From Carettochelys insculpta (taxonomy: Eukaryota > Chordata > Testudines > Carettochelyidae): DNA of 64,000 nucleotides. A model generated the notes under the pieces. The model had not been told where the DNA came from and ran no database searches. It saw nothing but the letters and a program-made list of their open reading frames with translations. Position 1 is the stretch's first letter. The number at the start of each line of letters is the position of its first letter. The translations under genes were made by a program, and so were the position numbers. Shown one piece after another: positions 21,750 through 33,429 of this stretch. The DNA lies in contig NC_134142.1 of the NCBI RefSeq assembly GCF_033958435.1, forward strand, positions 101,751,001 to 101,815,000, in the 5' to 3' direction.

Positions 21750-24105
21750 TCTCCAAACCCATCCTCCTCCCCAGAAGGGGCAAGCACCCAGAACCCTCTC
21801 CAAGCTACCAAACATCCTCTTCCTCCTGATCCAGTTCAGGCTGCCTTCACTCAGTATTGCTCACACAGGTACGTAACAATTTAAAGGCAGTAGTGAAGCA
21901 TGCAATATAACAAAAAGAATAAGAGAGAAAAGGGTCCTGAGAACGCTTGAGCCAGTTCAGGGAGCGACAGGCTCTGCTCAGAGGAGCATGGCTCTGTGCC
22001 CCCCCCCCCGCAGGAGCAGGTAGCGGTTGCAACAATATCTGCAGAAATGTGGAGGAATTTGTAGCAGCATGATTTGTATTCCTAAATACCTGTCTCATCT
22101 GGGGCCTGTGCACAATCTCCGTTGTTAGCTGGATGCTAAGCTTGGTAAATTTAGTACAGCATTTCAAAGCATGCAGTTTGCAAACTGTGCTACGAAGGTC
22201 TGAAAACAGAGAAGGGGGGTTGCCAGGAGCTCTGAAGACTATTGGTGTGATGTGCAGCACAGTCCTGCTTTTCTAGACTATTTGGTCTGCCTAGAGGAAA
22301 CCCTCAGTCTTTGTGTTGAGTCAAGTGTTGGCCCCTCTGCTTAGGGCACTTGTGCCAGCTTCTGGCAGTCGTCTTTGTTATGTGAGTGTTCAGGGCTCCT
22401 CTGGAAAACCCCAATTTGCAGGCCCTGAAATAGTTTTTGCCTTGGAGCTGATTTCAGGTGATGCTGTTTTTTGGCCTATCCCAGCTTTTGTAGATGAGAC
22501 GAATGTGTGTGTGTGTGTGTGTTTTTAAGGGTATATTGAGAAGTGTTTTTGGACATGGCAGATGTTGTTGCATGGCTGGAGCCTTTATACGTTGCGCTCT
22601 TGGGCAGTCATTCACTTGTCCCCCCCGCCCCAGGCCATTTGGGCACAGCTCTGAGCCCCCCCAGACTCATTACACATGGCTTCCGGAACAGGAAGCTGAC
22701 TGGGGTTTGAAATGTTGGCAGTGAGAGGAGTGTTAAACCCTGCAGTGCAAGATCTCATTGTTAGGGGGTGCCTGCTCTCTAACAGCAAGTTACAGCAGAG
22801 TGTGCCAAGTCATGTACAGACATGAACGATGACCTGGCTTTGTATATAGAGACAAAGCCAGACTGTAAACGATGCCAAAAATGGCTCCTGGCACCAGCTG
22901 TCTTAGAAGCTCCCTTTCCCTGATTCCTTTTTTGAGAATGGTAATACCCAAGATGACCATCTGCATCCTAAGGTGCAGTGGGGCTGAATGGTGCCCCCAG
23001 GAACTGTGCGTAGAGGGGTCCATGTAAAGTGCCCCTCCTATGCAGAAGCCATCCTTTTCCATGAAAGTCCTGTGTCAACAGCTTTCACAGCCCTGTTCCC
23101 TCGGTTCCTTCTTAGGACCCGATGGAAGGCTGTCTGCTGGGCTGAGCTCTGCCCATAGAGTGGGGAAAGGACTATTTCCCTGAGCTGTGGAGAGGAAGTG
23201 CTGTGCAGACTCACTTGGCATGTGGCTGGGAGGAAGCACATCTGCCTGGAGCTGTAAGTCCTTCAGTGTAAGGATCCCCAGGTCAGCAGTGGATAAGGAG
23301 CGCCCTTGGGTGTGTAGTTTCTCTGAGCCTGCGGCTGGTGCTTGAGGGAAGACTAGGGTCTGGCTGGTGTTGGTTTGGAGCACAGAGGAGGGAGTCCCTA
23401 CTGTAAGTGGGCTCGCTCTGAGAGATGGGGGCTGGGCCCCTTCCCAGTCTCTGACTCTCTGCTGCTGTTTCCAGCCTCCACCCTGTCTGTGTCAGAATCA
23501 TGTGATCCATTGGATGGAGTTGGGGGCAGCTGTGGGGTTTTTCCACCATTTCGTGTCTTCAGAGGGGAATGAGGGCAGAATCTATGAGCCTCAGTTTTCA
23601 GTCCAACATAACTTCCTTTGGGGAAAGAGGTGGGGTGTGGTGTGAGTGACAGATGCAGGTTAGCTGCACACAGGACCCCCAGCAGCCGATTCTAAGCTCT
23701 AGTTGCTGAGGACAGTGTAATATATACTGTCAGATTTGTCATTTGTATCAGGGTCTGCACTCCTGTGCTATTGAGATACTTATCTGTCTTAGCCACTGAG
23801 AGGCACACCAGGAATTAGTGCCACTTTTATTACCAGCTGACATGGATGGATAGTAGAAAAACCAATGTAAACACTGAATCAGTGTGTTCTGTAACCAATC
23901 ACAATGGAGGTCCAGGGCATTTGCTGGGGATTTATGGCTATCTGGGAGGAACTGATGGGCTAAGGTGTGGCCCAGGGCCACCAACTCCAGATGGCTATTC
24001 ACAGTTCCTAACAAAGGTCCTAAACCTGGGTAATTGAGTGTTATGTGTTTAAAAGTAGATTTCATCCTATAAAATCAGATCCTTGGCTGATGTGAATTGA
24101 ACCCT
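21750..24105. other. Noncoding, no gene recognised
   Basis: It contains a C run at about 21,999-22,007 and a (GT)n tract at 22,504-22,522. Open frames on both strands at 22.8-23.6 kb are short, overlap one another and show no domain. Confidence 0.4.
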
Positions 24106-24109
24106 GTGG

Positions 24110-24322
24110 AGCAATGCTCCCTCTGATCTTTTCCGTTCAGGTGTGGGGTTTTTTTCATCTAGGTTTGGAAAAAATTTTTTGTGGGCATCGAGGTGTGTAT
24201 GAAGGTGCACTGCCAACTAAAATGCAAAAATTATCTGTGGGCGCTCTGCTCAGCAGCTGGCCGGCATCTGAATTTCTCCCCAGTGGCTACAAAAGGGCCT
24301 AGCAGATAGGGACCCACTGCTC
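24110..24322. repeat. Same dispersed repeat family, copy 2
   Basis: The left end GCAATGCTCCCTCTGAT and the right end TAGGGACCCACTGC are imperfect inverted repeats. The interior GGGCGCTCTGCTCAGCAGC parallels copy 1. The 8-bp flanks (CTGTGGAG and CTCTGTTG) match at only five positions, so an hAT-type duplication is not proven. Confidence 0.45.
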
Positions 24323-25980
24323 TGTTGACATGCACCAGCTGAGACTCCAACCTATAGTTCTGAAGTGTTCATGATTTTTGTTCTCTATATGAAGTGGTGT
24401 TATAGGGGTCATAGTCACAGAGTGAGTGGGATAGTCTTGGTGGAGGCCCTGTATATGTAGTGCCACTGCCCTCAGTGAAATACATGTAATGCAACCAACC
24501 TCTCCAGTGTCATGTCATTAGTTGTGCTAAGCATTGGTGACATTAGTGATCGAGTGATGTTGTGCGCACATGATGTCAGGCAGCCGTGGTGCTCATGCGA
24601 ATTGTATGTCTGATATTGGAAGAATGCATCTGTGGTTATGCTTATGTCAGCATTGCGTGTAATGTCATATATGACGAGTTGGGAACCGTTTGATCGGGGA
24701 GCCCAGTTTAGCCCAAGAGTGGGTCATTAAACAACTTTCCAAGAGCCCAAAGTGCAGCCTGCTTGAATCAAGATTACCCACAAGGACTTATTCTTGAAAC
24801 TGTGGACACAGTCGATGTTATATACTGTCCCTGGTGTGTGTTTGCAAATAGCCACCTCTGAAATAAGCAATGAAAGGGCTTCTGATGCTGGCATACTGGC
24901 ATCTCTAGTGATGTCACACTGAAACTTTGTTATATGGGCAATGTAGCCCAAAACCTGGTGATGGAAAAGTTAACTGAATACACATGGAGTAAATAAGCTC
25001 TTAAAAATAACTATTAGTTCTAATTATAATTTATTATTGTTAATGTAATTAGAACTGTAATTCCTCATGGCCCTTTTCAAGTGTAGATGAAAATATCAGA
25101 TATTCTTAGTCTACGTCTGAATAAAAAACAACAAGGATGTAAAGCAGAAGGGAGAAGCTTTTGTCACACTCATGGCAAAATGATTATGTTGTAGATTTGC
25201 TGTGTGAGCAACTGGGGTGGGGGTGGGTCAGCTTGTCAGCAATTGTACCAGGTATAGTCACAGCAAAAGGCAGAAGGGAATGTGAGCGACGGAAATGTTT
25301 TCATTTCAAAGGAATGCCACTCTGTATCAGGGCTAGAGTTCTACACTGTCTTGTGGGAGAGGGTAATGGCAGATGTGCTCTTTCTGTCATGATATTTACA
25401 CATTGGTGGTGTTGGCCATTCTGTGAGATGAAGCTCCGGAAAAAAGAGTTCCTGTCTCTAATGCCTTTAAGAATTAGGAGACAGGGTCAAAGGTGGATGA
25501 GGAGACCAAAGTAATAAAGTGTTTTGCTCTGTGACTGGGCATGCCTTTCTCATCTCTGATGTGGAAGCTAGGAACAGCCTTGTACTACTCCAGGGCACTT
25601 GATCAGAAGTAAAATGTCCTGCAAGACAGGCCAGGTTCTGCCATCCTCTCTCACACTGAGTAATACCTTATTTTGTGAGCAGTCTCGTTGATGTCAGTGT
25701 AACTCTCTGCAGGGTGTAGAGTAGAGCTCAGCTGCTCTCCATGGGAATGGTCACTGCATACAGGCCTACGCTGAGTGAGGCCAGCAGAATCTGGCCACCA
25801 GTGCTGGGGTGCTCTAAATGCAAAGTCACTGAAACCCACATAATAATTAAATGCGACATTCTCTCTGCCTTTCTCTGGGCAAGGGCAATTCCAAGTTAAG
25901 AGAAGCCGTCCTCCCAGTGAAACCTTAGCTGTGAAACCAAAGTCAGCTGGCAGCAGTGGAAGGAGGTGTTACCAATTGGG
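24323..25980. other. Noncoding, no gene recognised
   Basis: No repeat ends or protein motifs recognised. Confidence 0.4.
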
Positions 25981-25981
25981 G

Positions 25982-25988
25982 TGTTTTG

Positions 25989-26019
<31 letters not shown>

Positions 26020-26020
26020 T
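25982..26020. repeat. (TTTTG)n microsatellite
   Basis: Seven TTTTG units and then a T run. Confidence 0.9.
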
Positions 26021-29000
26021 AAAAAGAACTACAGTGAAATGAAGAGTTAAAGTGTTCACCCAGCAGGTTTGCTGTAAGGGATTTTCACTCTGCTTGCAGC
26101 AAACCATCCCATCTGCCCTGTTCACAGGAAACACAGCTGGTCTCTGGCACAACTGTCTGGGTTAAAGGTACCGCTGTAAATCCCTGTTGGTGCTAAGTCA
26201 GAGGGTAAACTACCAGTACCTAGTGTAATGAGGTCTGTGATGGGGGTTCCTGGGCACTATCTCAATAACAGTGAGTCTGAGTCAGTTTCTGCCATTCTTA
26301 CTTCAGATGGAGTTATCCTTCACACAAAGGCCATTGATTTCAAAATCTGGGTCCTGATTCTTTTTATAGTTCTTTTAGAAATGAAAGAATCATTATCTAT
26401 CCTTTTGATCAAAATGTCTGAATCAATGGAAGAAAACAGCTGTGGCTAAAAGATGCAATACAGGCCTCTGAGGCACATGGTGGTGCCAAGAATGAATAGG
26501 AAAAGTTTCTTCGTTTTGTAATTCAACTTGAAGTTTGAATTCCTGTCCTGTTTTCATGCAAAGGCCTTTCCTCCAGGCAGTGAAACTTCCGAAAGAAAGT
26601 TGTTGGAACCCTGGAGATTCCCCTCCACAATAAGCAGCTCTCAGCCTTGTGTGGAGTTTTGCTTCAGACGCTAAAAACATTTCTCAGAAAAGGTATGTTG
26701 AATGCAGATGGTCTGACCCTCTGAGGGCAGTAGGGGGTCAGCCAAGCCCTATTCCTCAGTATGGCCCATTAAGGATTTGACAGCACTGATGCACACAAGG
26801 TCTTAGGAAGCAGATTTTGGTAGAGGTGAAGCAGCCCCAGGGAATAAGTAGTGTTTAGGGGAAGGCTTGTTATGGTTCCTTTCAGGGCTTGGGATCAAAG
26901 GCCTTGTAGTGCAGGGTGGGGCAAGAACCCCTCTCTCTTAGCCCCCTTGGATGCACTCCTCAAAGAAAGGCAGCACCTGTATTGCCTCCATTGTTATAAA
27001 CGAGAAAAACTAATAAGAGAATGCCTGCCTGCCTGTGCAGGGGCAAAAGGAGTGAGTGGGAAAATGGGTCAGTTGACAAGAAGGTGGCTGAGACCTTCAC
27101 CTGGCCTGAGTTACAATCTAGCTCCACAGGAAGTCTGGGGACTCCTGATCCAAGGAGAATTACAGCCGAGATCCAGGAGGTGAGCTGACCTCACCTGGGA
27201 GAAGACCCCTGCCTGAACTCTCAGGCAGCAAGACTTGGAGCTGAGGGAGCCAACAAGAGATGTTTGAAGTCTGTAAAGGTGTTAATGAATTAGGCCCCTG
27301 TCAAAGGGGGTTGTGATGGGTTGGAACTCCTGGGATTCCAGCTGAGGTACTTAACATGCCACTGAGCCTGCCTTCTCGGGGAGCCTGGGGCTCCGTTTGC
27401 CTGGTCTTGCTGAGCCAGGCTCTCAAACCTCCTCCATCAAAGTACAGTCAGGGCCACAACCACCTGCTGATACAGACGCTGAGAAGGACTCAGCTTAAGG
27501 GATTTACTACAGCACCCAGATGTTCACACACCCCTTTGGGTACAAATCCAAAGTTATATGACGTTTGCCTTCTTCCTCAGCATGAAGGAAGGTATGCACA
27601 ACCTCTCTCCCCTCCCTCATTATAAATTAAATAAACAGGGTTATATTATATATGAGATATAAGTTTATTAACTAAGAAATGGTGTATTTTAAGTGATCAC
27701 AGAGGTAGCAAACAGAACACAGCAGATTACTAAGAAAATCATACAATGCAAGCAGTCTAAGCTAGATTCACTAAAAAACTGGTTGCAAGTAATTATGTCT
27801 CTCCCTAATTATTGTTTTCTAATGAAATCCTTTACAGGTGAGGTAACTCTTAGCCTGGGAACAGTAAATCTCCCTTCCTCCTCCACAGTTACAGTCCTTT
27901 TGTTTGCAGGTGTTTTCAAGTGTATCTTTGGGGTGGGGAGGCAGAGGTAAGGCAAGGTGTTTTCCTCTCTTGCTTCATCTAGACTATCCATAAGGTGGGA
28001 ACCCTCTGATTCCTCCCACCCTATTGCGGAACAGTGCAGGATAGTATCAGATGACCAGGTCGCCTGACTCCATTGGCCGTGAGCCAGCAGAATTATGGAA
28101 TATCCACCAGAAGGTGAAGCCAATTCACAGTCTCTTTTCTTAGCTGGTGGGCCATCAGCTGTGTCTGGCTTTTTCTTTGTAGACCATGAAGTATCAGCAG
28201 TGGGAGTGACCCAAAGCTGCAAATATGAAATTCAGGTACGCAGGTCAATATTCCTAACTTCAAATACAAGAAGGGCTATATGCATATGTGTGGGATAATC
28301 ATATTCAGTAAATCATCACCTTTCCAGTGATACTGTGCATGAGTTGGCTTCCATAAAGCATAGATCAGTTATGTCATATTCTTATCATAAGCATATTTTC
28401 ATAAAGCATATGGAATGCCACCTCAGGGGTATATGAAGTACTTGAGCCTGAGTAAATGATCGAAGGGACTGAGAGGAGACTTAGGTGTGTGACACCGCCA
28501 TCCAGGGAGTAGACACAGTGACCCCACCTAAATGCCTGATTCTTGAAGGTGGGGAAAGTCAATTGCTGGCTCAGCACCTTCTGAGATTTGGCCCTAAGTT
28601 GTTGCAAAAATCCGCTAGTTAGAAACTTACTAGGTTTGTATTTCTGAGATCTGCTAATGTGCTAGCTGGTGTATTCAGGAGAAAACAACTGTCTGTTCCT
28701 GTGTATCATCGAAAGAAACTTGTGGCTGCAGCAAAACACAGGAAAACAAGTCAAATATTAGGAGACCTAATAAATTGGATGGAGAATAACACTGAAATTA
28801 TTACAATGTCACTTCGCCCTCACCTGGAAATGGGTGTCCCATTCTAATCATCCTAGCTCCAAAGGGGTCTAGCAAAAATAGAGTGCGACTTATAAGCTGT
28901 TGTGGAAAGAATATGTGATGTGCAATTTTAGCATTGTAGAAAAGCAAAGGGCTGAATTCTGCCTTCATGTTCCCTTTTGTTACTCTGTTAAAGCCAGTTC

Positions 29001-29140
29001 CATATCAAAGAAAATAAAGAGCCACATTTGGGCTGGAGTCATGTGCTATGCCTTTGTCTACTTGTCATCGTCATGTTTTCTGGTAAGCCAGACCCTCTAT
29101 TTTCCCAGAGGGCCTTAAGATCTAAATATATAGATCTGAT
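26021..29140. other. Noncoding; possible old repeat 27.3-28.5 kb
   Basis: No coding motif is recognised. The stretch from GTGATGGGTTGGAACTCC (about 27,313) onward looks like a dispersed reptile repeat by memory, but I cannot define its ends or class. Confidence 0.3.
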
Positions 29141-29144
29141 GTTA

Positions 29145-29450
29145 GGTAGAGTTCAGTGCACATTGAACCTCTCTGGGCTGGAACTCTCTGGTCTGGAACC
29201 AGTGGAACCAGCGGTGGTCAGGGGAGTGGAACTCACGGAGTTGGTGGCAGTGGAGCTGGCAGATGCAGAGGGGCCATTGGAGCCAGGGGCAGCAGAGCCC
29301 AGTGGCTGGGGAGGAGAACCTAGAGGGGGAGGCTGGAGCCCCTGCTTCCCCCAGAGTCCAGACTTCTCACCTCCCCTGGTCCAGCAAATTCCCTTGTTCA
29401 GGACCAGTTGGGTCCTGAGGGTGCAAACCAAGGAGATCCAACCCATATTG
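29145..29450. repeat. Tigger-like fragment with G/C-rich interior
   Basis: It begins ATTGAACCTCTCTGGGCTGGAAC, related to the TIR of the element at 7,681. It continues into a GGAG/GCAG-rich filler and ends with GGTCCAGCAAATTCCCTTGTTC, a complementary-type end. The open frames here are compositional. Confidence 0.4.
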
Positions 29451-29756
29451 TAATTGGATAAAGATGGTACAGACAGGCACTTCCCAGAGAACAATTAAAT
29501 TGCTGTTTATAAGGAGCAGCAGCCTTATGTATTTAGTTTGATTTCTTCTTGAAATTAAGCTGTAGGATAGCTTCAATTCTGGCGACTGGCTAAAGCTAGC
29601 CACTCTCTGGGTGCCAGCCACTTGTTTGTGTTTGACACAACTTAACTTCTGAATCTCCAGATCAGAAGTTAGTTTAATTCCTTACTCCAATGAAAGTTTA
29701 TCTAAGTAAGATCTGCAGAACTGTGCCCCAACTAGTGAAGCGATTCAGACATTATG

Positions 29757-29828
29757 GGGCCTGATTCAAAGCTGATTGAAGTTAACACAAAGGCCATCAT
29801 TGACGTCAAAGAGCTTTGGATCAGACCC
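29757..29828. repeat. Short palindromic dispersed repeat
   Basis: The outer words GGGCCTGATTCAAAGCT and AGCTTTGGATCAGACCC are inverted repeats, so the 72-bp unit can fold into one hairpin. A relative lies at 6,481-6,551. Confidence 0.6.
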
Positions 29829-30382
29829 ATATGGAGCAGGTGCATGCAACTGCTAGGAATGAATATGCTTTAATCTTAATGTCCTTGCAGTGAGGATTTG
29901 TTAGGGCTGGTACCCAATATTTGCACAGGAAAAGCTGAGGATAGAATGTGGCTGGCTGATTTGTATAAACTAATGTAGGGCAAATGAGTCCAGCAGGACT
30001 AAGTTTTTGGCATGCTCAGACGATTTTCATTCTTACTGCCACGATGCCAGAAAATTGTTTCTGAAAAAAGTCTCATCCACCTTAACAAAGAGCAGGTTCA
30101 AACTGAGCAAGACATGGGTAAATGGCCTAAAATAGTTTTGAACTACTGCCGTCCAAGCGGCTCTAAATTGATTTTGTTTTTAATTTTTTGACTCTGTGGA
30201 ACATAATTACATGATCTTTTGATCTTCCAGAGAAGCCAGAGCAGAGGGTAAATAAATGGCAACACATTTACAGCAAAACATATATCTCTTAAGACGTGTG
30301 TACACATATATTAAAGGGGCTAGTTTACAGGCAAAATTACCCCTTGAGTGGAACAGTGACTTACAGTGGGCAAACTGGGTGA

Positions 30383-31090
30383 GATTTTCCAAAAAGCATG
30401 TAGGTGCATAAAGATTCAGAGAGTCACCTAGTACAGGTTATACTGCCCTCGTCTGGCACCCTCAGGACCTGAGTGGTCCCAGACAAGGAGATATGCTGGA
30501 CAAGAGGAGGTCAGGCTAGCTGCCTGACAGAGGGGCCCCACTCCTGCAGGGCTCCCCCACATGGTTTCCAGGCTCTCCACCTCCCCTTCCAGCAGGGGTC
30601 CCCATGGCTGTGGGTCTTCTGGTGGTGGTCTGCCCCCCATCTGTTTCCCAGCCGCAGGGCTGACGGCAGGGTTCCACACCCCAGCTGGCTCCCTGGCTGG
30701 GGTCCCCACAGCTGGGGCTTCCAGGGTGCCCCTGCCCCCCAGCTGGAGTCCCTAGGGCTGGGGCTGCTGCCAGAGCGCCATGTCCTGCCATCTTCCAGCC
30801 AAGGGTTGCTGGGGTTACCTCAGCCAGAGGTTGCAGGGGTCACTGCTGCTGGGACTGCTGGCATACCTCTGTGCCATAGCCTCAAGGCTGCTGGGTTTCC
30901 CCCAGCTGGGGTCCTTCTGCTGTTCTGTGATCCAGCAATATCCATTGTCCTTCTGGATGAGAGAATGCCAGACAAGGGAATTTCAGCCTGTAGTATTTTC
31001 AAAAGCATGTAGGTACCTAACTCCCATTAAATAGGAATTAAATACCTAAAATATCTTCCACCTTTGAGCACGTAAATTCCTTTGAAAACC
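30383..31090. repeat. Composite: TTTTCAAAAG palindromic repeat split by a Tigger-like fragment
   Basis: GATTTTCCAAAAAGCATGTAGGTGC at the left and TTTTCAAAAGCATGTAGGTACC then CCTTTGAAAACC at the right are parts of a dispersed palindromic repeat. Between them, about 30,435-30,990, lies a G/C-rich segment bounded by CGTCTGGCACCCTCAGGACC and GAATGCCAGACAAGGGAAT, related to the Tigger-like family. The exact junctions are uncertain. Confidence 0.4.
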
Positions 31091-31517
31091 TGACCAACTG
31101 AGTCTTAATGTGTCTTGATTGTGGGACTGTAGAAGTGCTAATGAACTACTGATACAGGAGTCAATTAATAATTGAAGTAGGCTAATTTAATCAATACCAA
31201 TCAATGTGGGGTTACAGGAAACAGATACTGTCAAATTAACTTGATACCTTTTTGTAATGAGATTACAAACGTGGTTGATAAAGGCAGTAGCGTTGATGTA
31301 ATATCCTTAAATTTCTTAAAGATTTTCAGTAGGATAACATACAAAATGATACAATATTAACCTGGCAAACATTTAATTGGTTAAAACTTGGCTGACTGAG
31401 TAATGTCGCAATATAGTTGCACACGAGGAATCATCACCAAGTGGCTATGTTTCTAGCAAGATTGGTTCTTGGCCTTACACATGATTTAACATTTTTATTG
31501 GTGACCTGGAAGAAAAT

Positions 31518-31526
31518 AGAATAATC
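31518..31526. repeat. 9-bp target duplication AGAATAATC, left copy
   Basis: The same nine bases recur at 31,764-31,772 on the other side of the insert. The CR1 frame text resumes after them. Confidence 0.7.
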
Positions 31527-31763
31527 GCTCAAAACAAAGCAGCAGAAATGTAGCACTTTAAAGACTAACAAAATGATTTATTCGGTGATGAGCTTTCGTG
31601 GGACAGACCCACTTCTTCATACCTTCTTTGATCTGAAGAAGTGGGTCTGTCCCATGAAAGCTAATCACTGAATAAATCATTTTGCTAGTCTTTAAAGTGC
31701 TATATTTCTGCTGCTTTTTTGGTTGGAGTGCAGACTAACATGGCTATTTCTCTGTTACTATTC
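31527..31763. mobile_element. Penelope-like retroelement terminal fragment with hammerhead motifs (copy 1)
   Basis: Two inverted arms of about 85 bp (GCAGCAGAAATGTAGCACTTTAAAGAC... and its reverse complement) meet around 31,625. Each arm centre has the form CTGANGA, a GTGGG/CCCAY hairpin, and GAAA, which is the hammerhead ribozyme core known from Penelope-like elements. The 9-bp flanking duplication is unlike cut-and-paste transposons of fixed duplication length. No reverse transcriptase is present. Confidence 0.6.
31575..31678 (+). ncRNA. Hammerhead-ribozyme-like motif, copy 1
   Basis: On the plus strand CTGAAGA is at 31,633-31,639, stem II is GTGGG 31,641-31,645 with CCCAT 31,651-31,655, and GAAA is at 31,656-31,659. 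The outer helix GATTTATTCGGTGATGAGC (31,575-31,593) pairs with 31,660-31,678 at 17 of 19 positions. One extra A lies between CTGAAGA and stem II, which departs from the textbook core, so activity is not assured. Confidence 0.5.
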
Positions 31764-32401
31764 AGAATAATCACTGACAAAGTTTGCAGATGACCCAAAA
31801 CATTGGGAGAGTGGTAAATAATGACAAAGTGATCTGCATTGCATGGCTAATAGCAAAAAACAGTATACATTTTAATATGCCCGCATATAGATGCCTACAT
31901 CTAGGAATAAAGTATGTAGGCCAATCTTACAGAGTGCTCACATGCTTTCTCCTGGGAAACAGTGTCTGAAAAAATGTGAAGGTCATGGTGCATAATCAGC
32001 TGAACATGAGCTCCCAGTGCAATGCTATGGCCAAAAGAGCTAATGTGATACTTCAATGCATAAACCAGGATCTTGAGTAGGAGTGGACAAGTTATTTTAA
32101 CTCTGTAGTATTTGGCACTGCTGCAACTGCTGCTGGAATAGTGTGTCCAATACTGGGCTCCATAACTAAAGAAGAATGCTGATAAATTGAAGAGGGTTCA
32201 GAGAAAAGTCACAAGAATGATGAAAGGATTGGAAAATATGCCTTATAGTGATAGACTCAAAGAGATTCATCTGGAAGTTGAATATAGAGAGGGTCAAAGG
32301 TGTCTTGATCACATGCCATAAGTACCAACATGAGGACCAGAAATTTGAAAATTTTTGAATTCTCAGTCTACCTATTCTCGGACAAGGTATGAAAGGATTA
32401 A

Positions 32402-32414
32402 TTGGCTGGAAATT
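32402..32414. repeat. 13-bp target duplication TTGGCTGGAAATT, left copy
   Basis: The identical 13 bases recur at 32,601-32,613 directly after the insert. Confidence 0.8.
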
Positions 32415-32600
32415 AGTATGAGAGGGGCAGTCATGCTAGTCTGTATCCACAAAAACAATGAGAAATCCTGTGGCAATTTATAGACTAACAGATATACTGG
32501 AGCATAAGCATAGATGCATCTGATGAAGTGGGTCTTTGCCCACAAGAGCGTATGCTCCAATATATCTGTTAGTCTATAAGGTGCCACAGGACTTATTGTT
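32415..32600. mobile_element. Penelope-like terminal fragment with hammerhead motif (copy 2)
   Basis: The insert lies between perfect 13-bp direct repeats. It opens with CAGTCATGCTAGTCTGTATCC and holds inverted arms (ATAGACTAACAGATATACTGGAGCATA and its complement) around a hammerhead-type centre. The family is distinct from copies 1 and 3 but built on the same plan. Confidence 0.6.
32499..32558 (+). ncRNA. Decayed hammerhead-ribozyme-like motif, copy 2
   Basis: CTGATGA is at 32,520-32,526, followed by a GTGGGT/GCCCAC hairpin. The outer helix is GGAGCATAAGC 32,499-32,509 with GCGTATGCTCC 32,548-32,558. The position expected to be GAAA reads AAGA (32,544-32,547), so this copy should be inactive. 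Confidence 0.5.
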
Positions 32601-32992
32601 TTGGCTGGAAATTGGAGCTAGACTGGAAATAAGGTATACATTTTTAACAATGCAGGTAAGAAATCACTAAAACAGTTGACCAATGGTTATGGTGGATTCT
32701 CCCTCAATGGCCATTTTAAAATCAAGATTTGGTGTTTCTCTAAAAGATCTGCTGTTGTTCAAATAGGATTTATGCTGGGGCCTTTCTTTGGTCTTATGTC
32801 AATCTCTAAATTGGTTCATGAGATCAGTTTTTTAATCCAACCATATATTATTATTCCTCCACAAGCTTTCCACCCAAGTCACTATGTATTTTGCCTCTGC
32901 CTGATTATATGTGATTTATCACAGTACTGTCCGAGTTTCTACATACTCTGTGTACTTAACATTTTTCACACTACTTAAGGAGTAAATGTCCC

Positions 32993-33062
32993 ATTTTTGA
33001 AAAGTGACTTGGGTGCTTAGAAGCTTAAGTCCATTAGGTTTCATTGAGCTTTAGGCTCTTGA
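32993..33062. repeat. Fragment of the TTTTGAAAAG palindromic repeat
   Basis: TTTTTGAAAAGTGACTTGGGTGC and GCTTAAGTCCATTAGGTTTCATTG and then AGGCTCTTG follow the layout of the dispersed palindrome seen at 30.4 and 31.0 kb. Confidence 0.35.
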
Positions 33063-33429
33063 TTCCCTCCATTGCTTTTGGGGTCCTCAGGTGCGTTGCA
33101 GAATTTTACTTTCTGTGTGTGTGCGTACGTGTGTATTGTGTGCATGTCTTTACAAATATTCCAACTTGAGTTTTTAAAAACCAAACAAAACACATCAGTA
33201 AAAACACACTTTTTTTTGCAGAACAACTTGTTCACAGATCAGCAAACACTAAACTATTTTGCTTTCATGCTGTTTAAAGTTTTTTGTAAATTTAGGTCCA
33301 GAATGAAACTTGAAACAGTTACTTCCATCTGGCTTGGAGAAAAATGGTTTACAAAGTAATGTAAAGTGAAGCGGTGGGCTTGAGCAGTGTTTCTTTCACA
33401 ACTCCATTGATAAGTGTTAAAGAGTTTAG

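Larger units (their letters stand above)
31130..32330 (+). pseudogene. CR1-like LINE reverse-transcriptase remnant, plus orientation, interrupted
   Basis: Translated fragments include a block like FDEITNVVDKGSSVDVIYLNF around 31,250 (typical FDEV...VDKG..VD.IYLDF of CR1 reverse transcriptase). Further on are VCR/FADDPKHWES near 31,780 (relic of the KFADDT segment) and AMAKRANVILQCINQD near 32,020. Stops and frameshifts separate the blocks. A hammerhead-bearing element (31,527-31,763) has inserted into it and duplicated the CR1 bases AGAATAATC. Confidence 0.7.

Noticed and set aside
27313..28540. Possible long terminal repeat of an endogenous retrovirus
   Set aside because: It starts TG-like and looks dispersed, but I could find no paired copy, primer-binding site or viral motif, so no call was made.
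30473..31012. Frame of 179 codons in the G/C-rich segment
   Set aside because: It lies within a composite repeat and has no domain; composition explains it.
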